A stretch of 64,000 bases of DNA from assembly GCA_964419335.1 (NCBI GenBank), contig CAYQOX010000027.1:1-64000 (forward strand), in the 5' to 3' direction. The translations under genes were made by a program, and so were the position numbers. The notes under the pieces are model-generated. The model saw only the letters and a list, made by a program, of their open reading frames with translations, ran no database searches and had not been told where the DNA came from. Positions 8,899 to 18,535 of the stretch are shown here, piece by piece. Origin of the DNA: CAYQOX01 sp964419335. Its GTDB lineage: Bacteria > Hinthialibacterota > Hinthialibacteria > Hinthialibacterales > Hinthialibacteraceae. Positions within the stretch are counted from its first letter, which is position 1; each line of letters opens with the position of its first letter.

Positions 8899-10440
8899 TC
8901 AATCAAAGAAATAAGCATCATCACCCGCATCCCAATGCTTCGCCATCGTTTCTAATTCTTCAATAACATCCCGGTGCTTTGGATCATGATACAAATTCAT
9001 GGTTTCCCCGGGATCGTTTTTTAGATCGTAAAGCGCACCATCCTTATCCTCCACCCGATGATCCATGAAATAAATGAGCTTCCATTCTTTGGTGCGTACC
9101 ATCACTCGGCGCCCAGTTCCCTGTCGCAACTCTTGATACATGCTTTGGCTGTGATCAATCTCCGAAAAGCAAGCTTTGCGCCATGGATTGACCTCTCCCT
9201 GAATCAACGGCATCAAACTTCTTCCCCGTATTGCCTTGGGCACTTCCAAATCGGTTAGTTCTAATAACGTCGGTAAAAAATCAATCAGTTCTACCGGCTC
9301 TTCAATGACTTTCCCTTGCGGTAATTTTTGGGGGTAACGAAAAATCAACGGCACCCGCACATTGGCCTCATAAAAGACTCGCTTCTTCCATAAATTATGC
9401 TCCCCAAGTTGAAAACCTTGATCCGAAGTAAAAGCAATGACGGTATTTTCCAACTCTCCCGCTTCTTCCAACGCTTTCACGATCCGGCCAATCTGCACAT
9501 CGACCAAAGAAACCATGCCATAATAAGTCCCCCGGCAGAGGTCAATTTCCTCTCGGCTTAAACTGGCACCGGCATAAGTATGCAAAGGCCCTTTTTCAAA
9601 CTCCGGTTTGGAGGCAAGTTCTTCTTCCTTAGGGAAGGGTAAATCGATGGTTCCAGGATCGATGAAATATTCAGGCGGAACATAACATGGAACATGGGGT
9701 TCATGAAACGAGACCCGTAGAAAAAATGGATCATCTTCTTTTGTCAATTCCTTGATGGTTTCAACCGCCCGGTTACCCAAACGCCATGGCTCCGTTTGTT
9801 CCGCTTCAACATCCAAAAGTCCGCCAATCATCCATTGATGGGTATCCGTCACCACCGGTTTGGTTTTAAAAACATCGTCTCGATCTCCAAAAGTCTTCTC
9901 GAAATACGGAGTCGGTTTCCCATGCACATTCAAAAACCGCGGGGCATCTCCACGATGATCAAAACATCGATGAAAGCCATGGATCTTCCCAACGTTGATC
10001 GGCTTCATTCCCACTTGGTTCCACACATCCAGCAACGTTGGAGATTGATCGAATTTCTCCATCTGTTCTTGATCTATATAATCGCCGGCTTGATCCGGTT
10101 CTTTCCCCATGGCCACCGGGCCCACCTCATGGGCATAGAAGCCCGACTTCATACTCCGGCGCGAAGGCACGCATACCGGATTCTGGATTATGGCATCATG
10201 AAAACGAACTCCCTGACTCGCCAGGCGATCCAAGTTTGGTGTCTTCGCCCAGGGGGCGTTATAACAACCTACAGTATCAGCCCGGCCGTCATCCAGCATG
10301 ATCCACAATACATTGGGACGTTTCTTTTTCCCCCCGGATAAAGAAGGAACCGTCTCGGCCTTCACACCTTGGTTTGCAATCGTCCCTGCCGATAGTACAC
10401 CCCACGCACTCTTTTGTAAAAAATCTCTTCTCTTCATCAT
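8899..10440 (-). CDS. Secreted arylsulfatase-family sulfatase
   Basis: 513-aa type I sulfatase that would cleave sulfate esters, probably from a polysaccharide or glycan. The maturation motif C-x-P-S-R is present ('CVPSR', Cys90), so the Cys should become formylglycine. The N-terminal metal-binding Asp pair is at residues 50-51 ('IMLDDGRADT'), and 'SDQGFQLGEHNLWKK' supplies the later Asp/Gln and His/Lys positions. The N-terminus has an RR-containing export signal ('MMKRRDFLQKSAWG'), compatible with Tat or Sec. The ATG overlaps the stop of the upstream BlaI-type gene by 4 nt (ATGA), so the two are translationally coupled. The organisation is like iduronate-type or choline-type sulfatases of polysaccharide degraders; the substrate is not readable. 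Confidence 0.92.
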   Translation of the reverse strand: MMKRRDFLQKSAWGVLSAGTIANQGVKAETVPSLSGGKKKRPNVLWIMLDDGRADTVGCYNAPWAKTPNLDRLASQGVRFHDAIIQNPVCVPSRRSMKSGFYAHEVGPVAMGKEPDQAGDYIDQEQMEKFDQSPTLLDVWNQVGMKPINVGKIHGFHRCFDHRGDAPRFLNVHGKPTPYFEKTFGDRDDVFKTKPVVTDTHQWMIGGLLDVEAEQTEPWRLGNRAVETIKELTKEDDPFFLRVSFHEPHVPCYVPPEYFIDPGTIDLPFPKEEELASKPEFEKGPLHTYAGASLSREEIDLCRGTYYGMVSLVDVQIGRIVKALEEAGELENTVIAFTSDQGFQLGEHNLWKKRVFYEANVRVPLIFRYPQKLPQGKVIEEPVELIDFLPTLLELTDLEVPKAIRGRSLMPLIQGEVNPWRKACFSEIDHSQSMYQELRQGTGRRVMVRTKEWKLIYFMDHRVEDKDGALYDLKNDPGETMNLYHDPKHRDVIEELETMAKHWDAGDDAYFFD

Positions 10441-10865
10441 CTTATTCCTTCGCTGCCTTCCATCGGTTCCTCAATTATATTTTTTTTTCTTTGCCGATCG
10501 AGTATCTCCTGCATTTTCTCAATGACATTCTCGTCTAAATCCGTGGTTTCAAACGCACGCAATGCAAAGCCCTCGGTATCCCCATCAAAAAGTACATGGG
10601 TTATATGGTTGAATATCTTTTTTTCCATATTTTTCCGATCCACATTGGCATGATAAACTCCCGCCTTCCCTTGTTGAGTTATTCGCACCCACCCTTTGTC
10701 ATCCATCGTACGCAGAATCGTGCGAATCGAGGAATCCGAACGCTCTATGCCCTGCCCTCGAAGAATTTCACGAATCTCATCTGCTTTTTTGGGACCCGAG
10801 TTCCATAAGACTTTTAATAGCATTAATTCCCAATCTGTGGGGGTTGGCGATTGTGGTCGATTCAT
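10437..10865 (-). CDS. BlaI/MecI/CopY-family transcriptional repressor
   Basis: 142-aa winged-helix repressor when started at the ATG at 10865, which has AAAGGA about 7 nt upstream. An in-frame extension to 10901 lacks support. The N-terminal half has the BlaI signature 'PTPTDWELMLLKVLWNSG' followed by recognition-helix sequence 'DSSIRTILRTMDDKGWV'; the C-terminal half is the dimerisation helix region. BlaI proteins usually sit with a BlaR1-type M56 sensor protease. None is present here; the partner is a sulfatase that overlaps by 4 nt. The gene probably controls its own unit and possibly the rhamnosidase 98 nt upstream. A TTTCA-N5-TGAAA inverted repeat at 10901-10915 is a possible operator. 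Confidence 0.88.
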   Translation of the reverse strand: MNRPQSPTPTDWELMLLKVLWNSGPKKADEIREILRGQGIERSDSSIRTILRTMDDKGWVRITQQGKAGVYHANVDRKNMEKKIFNHITHVLFDGDTEGFALRAFETTDLDENVIEKMQEILDRQRKKNIIEEPMEGSEGIR

Positions 10866-10963
10866 CACTAATCCTTTCTTCTCCATTAAACTGGAGAGCA
10901 TTTCAATTAATGAAAGTGAAATACAGTGATTTATCTTCTATCATATATTATAAAACACAAAAC

Positions 10964-13900
10964 TTACATTTTCACTTTCCATTGATAATACCCCGACTCT
11001 ACAGAAAAGACTGAACGTGTTTTCTCCTGCCCAAGATATCTCACTTTTTCGATCTCTTCGTACGGTGCTCCTTGCACTTGAATCGTCTCCTTTTTCGGGG
11101 AAGGAAGATAAATCGTCGCTTTTGTATTCACAGGAATCGTTACATTCCAAATAAATTCCCCTTCCTCGATTTTCCAATCACTTAAAATCATCCCCTGACT
11201 CGAGCGGTAAGAAGCTTTCACATAATCCAAATCCCCCACGGGATGCGGCTTCATGAGAATATGCTGAAATCCCGGGTTGTCTGGATCCGCCTTGATCCCC
11301 GCCAAATATTCATAAAACCAAATATTCAAGTCTCCCACCAGCATTACATGGTTCCGCGAATTCATGGCAGGGTTGGCTGTATCTCCATTCCATAACTCCC
11401 ACATGGTGGTCGCCCCCTGCTCGATCATATATCCCCAGCTAGGATAGGTTGTTTGCGTAGCGATCGCATAGGCAATATCCGCACGCCCGTTATCGCTTAA
11501 TGTCCGCATTAACCATTGCCCCCCAATTAATCCCGTACCAATATGCTTATCGCTTTCATGAACAATTTTATCAATCAGATTGCGAAAAACCGCTTCCTTA
11601 TGACCTTCAGGTACCATTCCAAAATAAAGCGGGAGAACATACGACGTTTGAGATCCATTATCATATTGATTCTTATCGGCATCAAAGTACTTTTCGTTAA
11701 ACGCTTGTTTAATTGTCTCCGCTCGTTCGTTGAAAGATTTACGATCATCTTCGTTGCCCAAAATTTTCGCATACCGCGCCATCAAACGCAGATCATTATA
11801 GAAATACGTAGTCCCCAACACCGCTTTCGCTGTTTTCCGATTGGGATCACGCGAATGAATCAGTTCCGGCGACTCAGGGGGGACACACCAATCCCCATAC
11901 GTATCGCGTGGCATAATAGAATCTTCTAGAAAATCACTCATAAACCGAATCCATCGCTTCATGCTGGGATACCGCTTTTCTAACACTCGCTTATCCCCAT
12001 ACTGATCGTACAACGTTCCCGGAATGATGATATAACAGCTGGGCCAGGTAACATCATTGGGATAGAAGGGCCAATAATAAGGCGCCACACTGGGTACCGA
12101 GCCGCTAGGCTTCTGCGAGTCATTGATATCCGCCATCCACTTGGCGTACAAGGCGGCGACATCAAATAAATAAGTTTCCCCCCGGGCTTCAGCCCCCCGG
12201 TCTCCCAACCACGCTTGTCGTTCATCACGTTGGGGACAATCCGTGGGAAAACTCCGATAATTCCCCCGCACTCCCCAAACAATATTATGATGAATCTGAT
12301 TCAGTAATGCATTCGAACATTCAAAATACCCCGTACGCTCGACATCATCATGCACCACACATCCGGTGATCGTATCCATATCCGGCGTCCCGGGATATCC
12401 CGTCAATTCTACATAACGAAAACCATGATAGGTAAATCGCGGTTCATACGTTTCCCATCCATCCCCTTTCAGCGTATATAGATCCGTCACTTTTGCCGAG
12501 CGAATATTCTCCAAATACAGCAAGCCCTCCTCGTCCAACACTTCCGCATGGCGCAACTTCACTTCTGCCCCTCGAGGCCCTTTGACCTTTAGCCTGCACC
12601 AGCCCACCATATTTTGCCCCATATCATAAATATACACTCCCGGCTTGGGCTGCGTCATTGAAATCGGTTGCAGCGTTTCCGTCACTCGGATAGGTTCCAT
12701 CATCTGCGCCCGCATCTCCCCTTCCGGAGCATCAACAAGTTCTACCTCTTCCCAGACTTCTCCCGTTTGAAAATGCGCTTCATCCCAACCCGGCATCTCC
12801 ATACGAGCATCATATTCTTCCCCGTCATATTCATTATTGGCGCCAATGGGACCTTCCGTAGTGATCCTCCAGGTCTCATCGCTGCATAATGTTTTCTGAC
12901 TCCCATCTTCATACTCAATATGCATTTGCAACAATAATTTTGGATAACCAAACGTTCGCGTCTTGGTAGGAACATTCAAACGGGGAGCATAATAGCGGCC
13001 ATTGCCAAGAATCACCCCGACGCCATTCATCCCCGTGCGAATCTGATCGGTAACATCGAACGTCTCATAAAAAACGCGCTTCGTATATTCCGTCAGTGCC
13101 GGCTCCAACACACGATCCCCGATCTTTTCTCCATTGATACGCAGTTCATACAATCCAAGCCCACTACAATAGACCACCGCCCGCTTCACTTCTTTCGACG
13201 AAGTAAATTCTTTACGCAAATAACGGGCAGAAAGACGACGATCAGGCTCTGTGCTCTCCACTTCCCCCCAGGGTGCCATCCCATACTCACCGAGAACCCT
13301 TGCCTTCTCCCACTCTGAATCATCATACTCACCTTCGTACCATATCTCTTCGACTTCTCGGCTGGCTTTCCAACTCGCATCCGTAGGAAGCGTACGAGAC
13401 TCCCCTTCCTCAAACCGAAGTAAGAGACAACCAATTAGACCCGCCGGATTCGGTGCATCCCCATGGTTTTCCACTTCGATCGCGATTTGATTCTCTCCCG
13501 GTTCCATCGCATCAAGTACCCGGAACAAAAACGGCACATCAAAATTATCTCCACCGCCAATCTTCTCCCCATTGATCCACAGCACAAAAACATTATCCGC
13601 AGTGATCACAAACTCCGCGCTTTCGAGTTCTTTGTCTTGAGGAACATGAACGGTTTTACGAAAATTACGATTCCCCACCGGGGCTTCCGCTTCAGGTTGA
13701 TCCTCGGGATACCAAATCCAAGAAGAGTCTTCAAACGTCGGAGTCGTCCCCTCCTCTTCTTTGGGATCCTCGCGATCCAAACCAATCCATTGTGCCTGCC
13801 AATCCTCCTCCTCAAGCAACCCCATCGTCCAAGAAGCGCTGGGACTCCACTCACTTGCTCTCCCCTCTCGATCCCAAACCTTCACTTTCCAATAACATTC

Positions 13901-14215
13901 ATCATGGGATGCCAATTCTTTCCCCTGGTAAACAACCTGCGCCGTCTGGTTCGAATCAACTTTGCCCGAATCCCATAAATCACCTCGGTCTTGTTCCAGT
14001 AATTCACTCCGGCTGGCCACGAGAACTCGATAAGCGGTTTGCTTTTGCCCCGGCTCCCGGGATTGCAAATGCCAACTCAAACGCGGCTCCTTTTCATCAA
14101 TCCCCAAAGGATTATCTCTATACTCGCAACCCAGATTTTCAATGATGACGTCCTCAGCCATTACGAGGCAAGAAAATAAAAAAACAAACACGGTAAAATA
14201 AAGAGATGTACGCAT
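10964..14215 (-). CDS. Secreted GH78 alpha-L-rhamnosidase
   Basis: 1083-aa glycoside hydrolase with an N-terminal signal peptide (about residues 1-20). It should release L-rhamnose from the ends of rhamnose-containing polysaccharides or glycosides outside the cytoplasm. Domains in order: an N-terminal Fn3/Ig-like module; a beta-sandwich region about 160-300 carrying a 'WIWYPEDQ...FRKTVHVP' type carbohydrate-binding fold; the rhamnosidase N-domain; the (alpha/alpha)6 catalytic barrel; and a C-terminal beta-sandwich. GH78 acidic residues are recognisable in 'DCPQRDERQAWLGD' and 'TTMWELWNGD'. AAAGGA precedes the ATG. It lies upstream of the BlaI-type repressor and sulfatase on the same strand, suggesting joint attack on a sulfated rhamnose-containing polymer. 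Confidence 0.93.
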   Translation of the reverse strand: MRTSLYFTVFVFLFSCLVMAEDVIIENLGCEYRDNPLGIDEKEPRLSWHLQSREPGQKQTAYRVLVASRSELLEQDRGDLWDSGKVDSNQTAQVVYQGKELASHDECYWKVKVWDREGRASEWSPSASWTMGLLEEEDWQAQWIGLDREDPKEEEGTTPTFEDSSWIWYPEDQPEAEAPVGNRNFRKTVHVPQDKELESAEFVITADNVFVLWINGEKIGGGDNFDVPFLFRVLDAMEPGENQIAIEVENHGDAPNPAGLIGCLLLRFEEGESRTLPTDASWKASREVEEIWYEGEYDDSEWEKARVLGEYGMAPWGEVESTEPDRRLSARYLRKEFTSSKEVKRAVVYCSGLGLYELRINGEKIGDRVLEPALTEYTKRVFYETFDVTDQIRTGMNGVGVILGNGRYYAPRLNVPTKTRTFGYPKLLLQMHIEYEDGSQKTLCSDETWRITTEGPIGANNEYDGEEYDARMEMPGWDEAHFQTGEVWEEVELVDAPEGEMRAQMMEPIRVTETLQPISMTQPKPGVYIYDMGQNMVGWCRLKVKGPRGAEVKLRHAEVLDEEGLLYLENIRSAKVTDLYTLKGDGWETYEPRFTYHGFRYVELTGYPGTPDMDTITGCVVHDDVERTGYFECSNALLNQIHHNIVWGVRGNYRSFPTDCPQRDERQAWLGDRGAEARGETYLFDVAALYAKWMADINDSQKPSGSVPSVAPYYWPFYPNDVTWPSCYIIIPGTLYDQYGDKRVLEKRYPSMKRWIRFMSDFLEDSIMPRDTYGDWCVPPESPELIHSRDPNRKTAKAVLGTTYFYNDLRLMARYAKILGNEDDRKSFNERAETIKQAFNEKYFDADKNQYDNGSQTSYVLPLYFGMVPEGHKEAVFRNLIDKIVHESDKHIGTGLIGGQWLMRTLSDNGRADIAYAIATQTTYPSWGYMIEQGATTMWELWNGDTANPAMNSRNHVMLVGDLNIWFYEYLAGIKADPDNPGFQHILMKPHPVGDLDYVKASYRSSQGMILSDWKIEEGEFIWNVTIPVNTKATIYLPSPKKETIQVQGAPYEEIEKVRYLGQEKTRSVFSVESGYYQWKVKM

Positions 14216-14329
14216 GAAGGAATCCTTTCCATTATTTTTTACTCGATAAGCAAGTAGAATATTTACGTTTAGTTCCTATTCATATCAGCAAGACATCCAC
14301 GAAGTTCACACGGTTAGAATTCATTCTCT

Positions 14330-15637
14330 ATGCATTCACAAAAGCAACCAAAACTCCGCACCGTCCAAATCCACACCCTTGATGACAAAGGCTGGGGAGA
14401 GGGCACCAGCCATACCGGCGGCAACATTCATGTCCCCTATGTGATTCCTGACGAACTCGTAGAGGTAGATAAAATACGTGGTGGCAAAGGAGCTTTACTA
14501 GATGTAATTCATCCCTCTTCCCATCGTATCCATCCTCGCTGCTCTCACTTTTCCCACTGTGGCGGCTGCTTATGGCAGCATATGGAGTACCCCTACCAGC
14601 TCCATTGGAAACAAAAACTCGTCACCCGCTATTTCCAGCGGCATGGTTTATCATACGATACAGAGGATTTCCCCGTCCAGTCCTCATCCCCATTTCATTA
14701 CCGCAATCGTATGGATTTTGTCTGGTGGTATGACGGTCGTTTTGGTTTACGCGAACGTATGCGCTGGCATTCGGTAATTGACCTCAACGAGTGTTATCTC
14801 CTCCCTCCCCACGTCATGCAAACCGCGCTTACCGTAAACCGCCGGGTACAAGAAGCCCATCTTCCTTTCAAGGATCAAAAACATCGCGTTCCCGGATTGC
14901 GCTATCTCGTGATTCGCTGCGGAATCCACACCGAGGAAATCATGCTCTCTTTCGTAAGCGATTCCCTCGATCTTTCCCCTTCCCTATGGCAAGACCTTGA
15001 TCAAGTAACGAGTGTATATCAATTGGTAAACAACAATTTAGAAAACGATCAATCCGATGGCGAGCCCATTCATTTAGATAAAAATGAATGTTACCAAGAA
15101 ACCATCGCAGACCACACCTTCTCCGTTGGTCCTCGATCTTTTTTTCAGCCCAACCCGGCAGTCGCCCAAGCCATGGTTAAACATATCCAATCATTACTAG
15201 CGGATAAACCAACTCAAGCACGCCTCTTGGATCTCTATTGCGGCATCGGTTTATTCTCAATTATTTTATCCTCGCAATTCGACCACATTACCGGAGTGGA
15301 AAACAACTCCGAAGCCATCGCATGGGCAAAACATAACGACAAAAACTCCCGAATCGAATGGATTTGTTCCGAAGTCGAAGAGTTAGACGGGCAGTCTCTT
15401 GGTTCCTACGATGTACTCTTAGTCGATCCTCCCCGCGCGGGAATCCACCCACGCGCGCTCAAAACCATCTTCCAATGCGATTTCCCCGAAATCATCTATG
15501 TTTCCTGTAATCCCAAACGCGGCGCCGAAGACATCGCCTATTTAACAAATCATTACTCTATCCAATCTCTCCAACTCTTTGATCAATTTCCACAAACCCC
15601 ACATATCGAACTCATCGCCCATCTTAAACACCACTAA
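14330..15637 (+). CDS. rlmD: 23S rRNA (uracil-5-)-methyltransferase, RlmD/RumA type
   Basis: 435-aa SAM-dependent RNA m5U methyltransferase, matching the RlmD length (433 aa). It has an N-terminal TRAM domain (about 8-62), then an iron-sulfur motif with C71, C77 and C80 ('CSHFSHCGGC'), a SAM-binding loop near residue 300 ('LLDLYCGIGLFSI'), the 'DPPRAGIHP' motif from D366, and the catalytic Cys393 in 'VSCNPKRG'. Transcribed divergently from the rhamnosidase across a 114-nt gap. The close relative RlmC/TrmA group usually lacks the TRAM domain, so RlmD is the better call, although the exact uridine modified cannot be read from sequence. Confidence 0.9.
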   Translation: MHSQKQPKLRTVQIHTLDDKGWGEGTSHTGGNIHVPYVIPDELVEVDKIRGGKGALLDVIHPSSHRIHPRCSHFSHCGGCLWQHMEYPYQLHWKQKLVTRYFQRHGLSYDTEDFPVQSSSPFHYRNRMDFVWWYDGRFGLRERMRWHSVIDLNECYLLPPHVMQTALTVNRRVQEAHLPFKDQKHRVPGLRYLVIRCGIHTEEIMLSFVSDSLDLSPSLWQDLDQVTSVYQLVNNNLENDQSDGEPIHLDKNECYQETIADHTFSVGPRSFFQPNPAVAQAMVKHIQSLLADKPTQARLLDLYCGIGLFSIILSSQFDHITGVENNSEAIAWAKHNDKNSRIEWICSEVEELDGQSLGSYDVLLVDPPRAGIHPRALKTIFQCDFPEIIYVSCNPKRGAEDIAYLTNHYSIQSLQLFDQFPQTPHIELIAHLKHH

Positions 15638-15765
15638 AGCCCCAAATATTATTCCCCCCTCATTGAAAGATTTTCGCGATTCTTTCACTTTTTTGTTTAT
15701 TTTTTCTATCAAATGTGCTTACATTGAAGAAATACCATCCGGTATACAATGGGGGAGAGAAAAAA

Positions 15766-17214
15766 ATGACAGAGTCAAAATTGAATCAACCCACGAAAAT
15801 GAATCGGCGTAATTTCGGTATCACCATGGGAGCCGCCACCGGGGGGATGCTCGCTTCTAACTCCAAAGCCTTCGCCCAACCCAATCCTCAATCGCAGAAA
15901 AAAGAACCGGCATTCATCATGGGTGCCTTTCCCTATCCACCCACGGCTAAATTGGATGAAGTTGGCTACTACAGCTGGCCCGGATCGAGTTTTGAAGCCG
16001 AAGAGCGGCAAAAACAATATATGCGCTCTTTGAATCGAATGGAGAAAGAACTCAACCTAAAAATCTCCATGGAAGAGACTCCGCTCGATACCTCCGATCA
16101 AGTCACCCGCTTCATCCAACAAGTGCAACAAGAAAAACCTGACGGTCTGCTATTAATTCCCTTCAAAAAAAGTCATTTTGATCATGTAGAAACCATTATC
16201 GAAGAAATCGATCTTCCCACCGTTATTCTGGCAACCCAAGGCATCTTGTTAAATCGGCATATCCAATCCACCTATAAAAAATCAGGTGTCTTTCTCATTA
16301 ACTCATTGGATAACCTCGAAGCCGTCCAAGAAGGTCTCAACATGATTCGCACCGCGAAATGGATGAAACAAGCCTGTATCGCCAACATCACTGGGGATAA
16401 TTTCCGCGAAAGCACCGTCTCCCATTTGGGCACCACGATCAAGCAAATTCCCCACCAGCGTTTCTACGAGGAATATGCCAATACAAAAATGTCTGACGAA
16501 ATCAAGCAGCTGGCGAAATTCTATTTAAGCCATGCCCTTCGCATCGAAGAACCCAACGAAGAAGATATCTATGAAGCCGCCAAAGCGTACTATGTATTAA
16601 AAGCCATCGTCGAAGAGGCGGGTGCGGATGCAGTCATGATGAACTGCCTCCCCGGATTAAAACGTCCACATAAACACGTCCCCCCTTGCATGGGCTTTAT
16701 GAATCTCCGCGACGATGGCATTCCCGCCGGCTGCGAATCCGATTTGGACGCCACCCTCTCCATGATGCTCATTCAACAACTCTTTAACCGCCCCGCTTTT
16801 CAGCATAATCCCTCCATGGATACGATTAAAAACCACTACTTCGGAGCCCATTGCACCAGCGCTTCGAAAATGCATGGAGCCGATGGCCCGCAAGAACCTT
16901 TCATCCTACGCAGCCATGCAGAAGCCGGCTGGGGATGTGTGCCCCGCGTATTGTTCTCCACAGGACAGGAAATCACCTTTATGAAATACCTCTCACGCCA
17001 ATCACCACCTCAAATGCTGGTCTATAGCGGGACCATCGTAGGTTGCCCCGCCAATCCTCCTTGCGGCGGTTGTCGCACCAATATGGAAGTCGAAGTGGAT
17101 GAACTCGATGACGTTTGCCAAGTCAAAGGACATCATCTCTGCATGTTCTATGGCAAAGAAACAAACCAACTGCGTAGTTTTTGCCAATTACTCGGCATCG
17201 ATGCGGTTTCTTAA
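15766..17214 (+). CDS. Tat-exported L-fucose/L-arabinose-isomerase-like protein
   Basis: 482-aa protein with a twin-arginine signal near the start ('MNRRNFGITMGAATGG', Ala-rich, ending near 'SKAFAQ'). The ATG at 15766 is preferred because GGGGGAGAG lies just upstream; the longer frame from 15715 has no ribosome site. The body resembles the fucose-isomerase superfamily: sugar-isomerase-like N and middle domains and a C-terminal 'HAEAGWGCVPRVLF...GEITF'-type region. It ends with clustered cysteines ('GCPANPPCGGCRTNMEVEV', plus Cys in the last 30 residues). Cytosolic isomerases are not normally Tat-exported, so this may be a periplasmic redox- or metal-dependent enzyme. Family assignment by fold pattern only; the reaction is unknown. 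Confidence 0.65.
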   Translation: MTESKLNQPTKMNRRNFGITMGAATGGMLASNSKAFAQPNPQSQKKEPAFIMGAFPYPPTAKLDEVGYYSWPGSSFEAEERQKQYMRSLNRMEKELNLKISMEETPLDTSDQVTRFIQQVQQEKPDGLLLIPFKKSHFDHVETIIEEIDLPTVILATQGILLNRHIQSTYKKSGVFLINSLDNLEAVQEGLNMIRTAKWMKQACIANITGDNFRESTVSHLGTTIKQIPHQRFYEEYANTKMSDEIKQLAKFYLSHALRIEEPNEEDIYEAAKAYYVLKAIVEEAGADAVMMNCLPGLKRPHKHVPPCMGFMNLRDDGIPAGCESDLDATLSMMLIQQLFNRPAFQHNPSMDTIKNHYFGAHCTSASKMHGADGPQEPFILRSHAEAGWGCVPRVLFSTGQEITFMKYLSRQSPPQMLVYSGTIVGCPANPPCGGCRTNMEVEVDELDDVCQVKGHHLCMFYGKETNQLRSFCQLLGIDAVS

Positions 17215-17332
17215 TAACTGTGTCAGATATTTTGGCTTTACAGACACATAAACCAATAGACGTTTACGAACCAAAAAAAAGAAGGGGTGGGTGGGAGGAA
17301 GGGAAATTTTATAAAAAAACGAGGCATAACAT

Positions 17333-18535
17333 TTAACGTCGGTTGTAGCGCGATTGACTTCCCGGTAAAAACTTCACTGGATTTTGATGCTTCCCATTTT
17401 GTAGCACTTCAAAATGGAGGTGGGCTCCTGTAGTCCGGCCGGTGCTTCCTACGTATGCAATAATATCGCCTTGCTTCACCCGTTGTCCTACTTTCACCTT
17501 GATCCGGCTGTTATGAGCATACACCGTCTCGAGCCCATTATCATGACGCAACGAAACCACTAAACCTAATAAGCCTCGATTTCCAGCCTCAATCACCGTA
17601 CCATCCAGTACGGCTTGAATCGGAGTTCCTCGATCGGCACGGAAATCAACCCCCTTATGAAAACGTATACCACCACCAAGAGGATGCTTCCGGTTTCCAT
17701 AGCCCGAGGTAATATAAGTCGAGTTCCGCAAAGGATAAATCATGCGTTGACTTTTGGAATAAGTGAGCGGCTCCTTCGCTTCGGGTATAAAAAGTTTATC
17801 CCCTTCCATAATTCGATTGGGGTTCATGGAAGGGTTATATTTTGCAATTTTTTCAAGACTCACATCATATAAACGGGCTAAGAGCCAGGGATTTTCTCCC
17901 GATTTCACATGATGATACACTCCATTCACACTAGGCAAATCCTCTTTCTCTTTCGACTTCTCAGGCGTGGGAGATGGATGGGAAGCTTGCGAATGAGGGG
18001 CCATACCCGTATTCGCAATATTCTTCTCATTTTTCATCGATAAGCCTATATTCGCGATGACTAACGGTTTGCGGGTTATATAATTGTATCCGGGATGGAG
18101 TTCATGAGGGATTTCCCCTTCCATAAAACGATCGAAAGAGGTGTGATCTTGATCTTCCTCTTTCCATTCTTGGCTCTTTGCAGCATTTGCATACAAAATT
18201 CTAGATAAATCCAATTTTTCTGTTGGCTTTGGCCAATGATTGCCCACGAAAACCAATAAAATGCTAATGAAAACCCCCGCCATTCCCCAGAGGAATAGAG
18301 GTGGTATACGCAAAGGGTAAAACGTTATCGCGCGGCAACATCGCTGAACCCAGCTGGTCACAACGTAAAGTGCTGTTAACATTTGTATATTATTTCCCTG
18401 AACCTTGCAGTTCTCCTTCCACGGTTTCTCCAATCCATTCCGAGAGGAAAACCGTTTTACGACTTCGCCGGCAAAATAGCCGACGAGATCATAAAAGGAA
18501 GGCAAAGAAAGGAAATCTCCCTTTTGGCGCTTCAT
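17333..18535 (-). CDS. Membrane-anchored LysM/M23 peptidoglycan endopeptidase
   Basis: 400-aa cell-wall protein. Residues 77-97 form one transmembrane helix, followed by a long low-complexity linker, a LysM module (about 206-251, 'YHHVKSGENPWLLARLYDVS') that binds peptidoglycan, and a C-terminal M23 domain (about 280-385). The zinc ligands and catalytic residues are visible: H293 and D297 in 'FHKGVDFRAD', then H372 and H374 in 'AHLHFE'. It probably cuts peptide cross-links, or acts as an envelope-division regulator like NlpD/MepM. The unusually long N-terminus before the helix (76 residues) may be cytoplasmic. No neighbour shares its strand, so it is likely monocistronic. Confidence 0.88.
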   Translation of the reverse strand: MKRQKGDFLSLPSFYDLVGYFAGEVVKRFSSRNGLEKPWKENCKVQGNNIQMLTALYVVTSWVQRCCRAITFYPLRIPPLFLWGMAGVFISILLVFVGNHWPKPTEKLDLSRILYANAAKSQEWKEEDQDHTSFDRFMEGEIPHELHPGYNYITRKPLVIANIGLSMKNEKNIANTGMAPHSQASHPSPTPEKSKEKEDLPSVNGVYHHVKSGENPWLLARLYDVSLEKIAKYNPSMNPNRIMEGDKLFIPEAKEPLTYSKSQRMIYPLRNSTYITSGYGNRKHPLGGGIRFHKGVDFRADRGTPIQAVLDGTVIEAGNRGLLGLVVSLRHDNGLETVYAHNSRIKVKVGQRVKQGDIIAYVGSTGRTTGAHLHFEVLQNGKHQNPVKFLPGSQSRYNRR

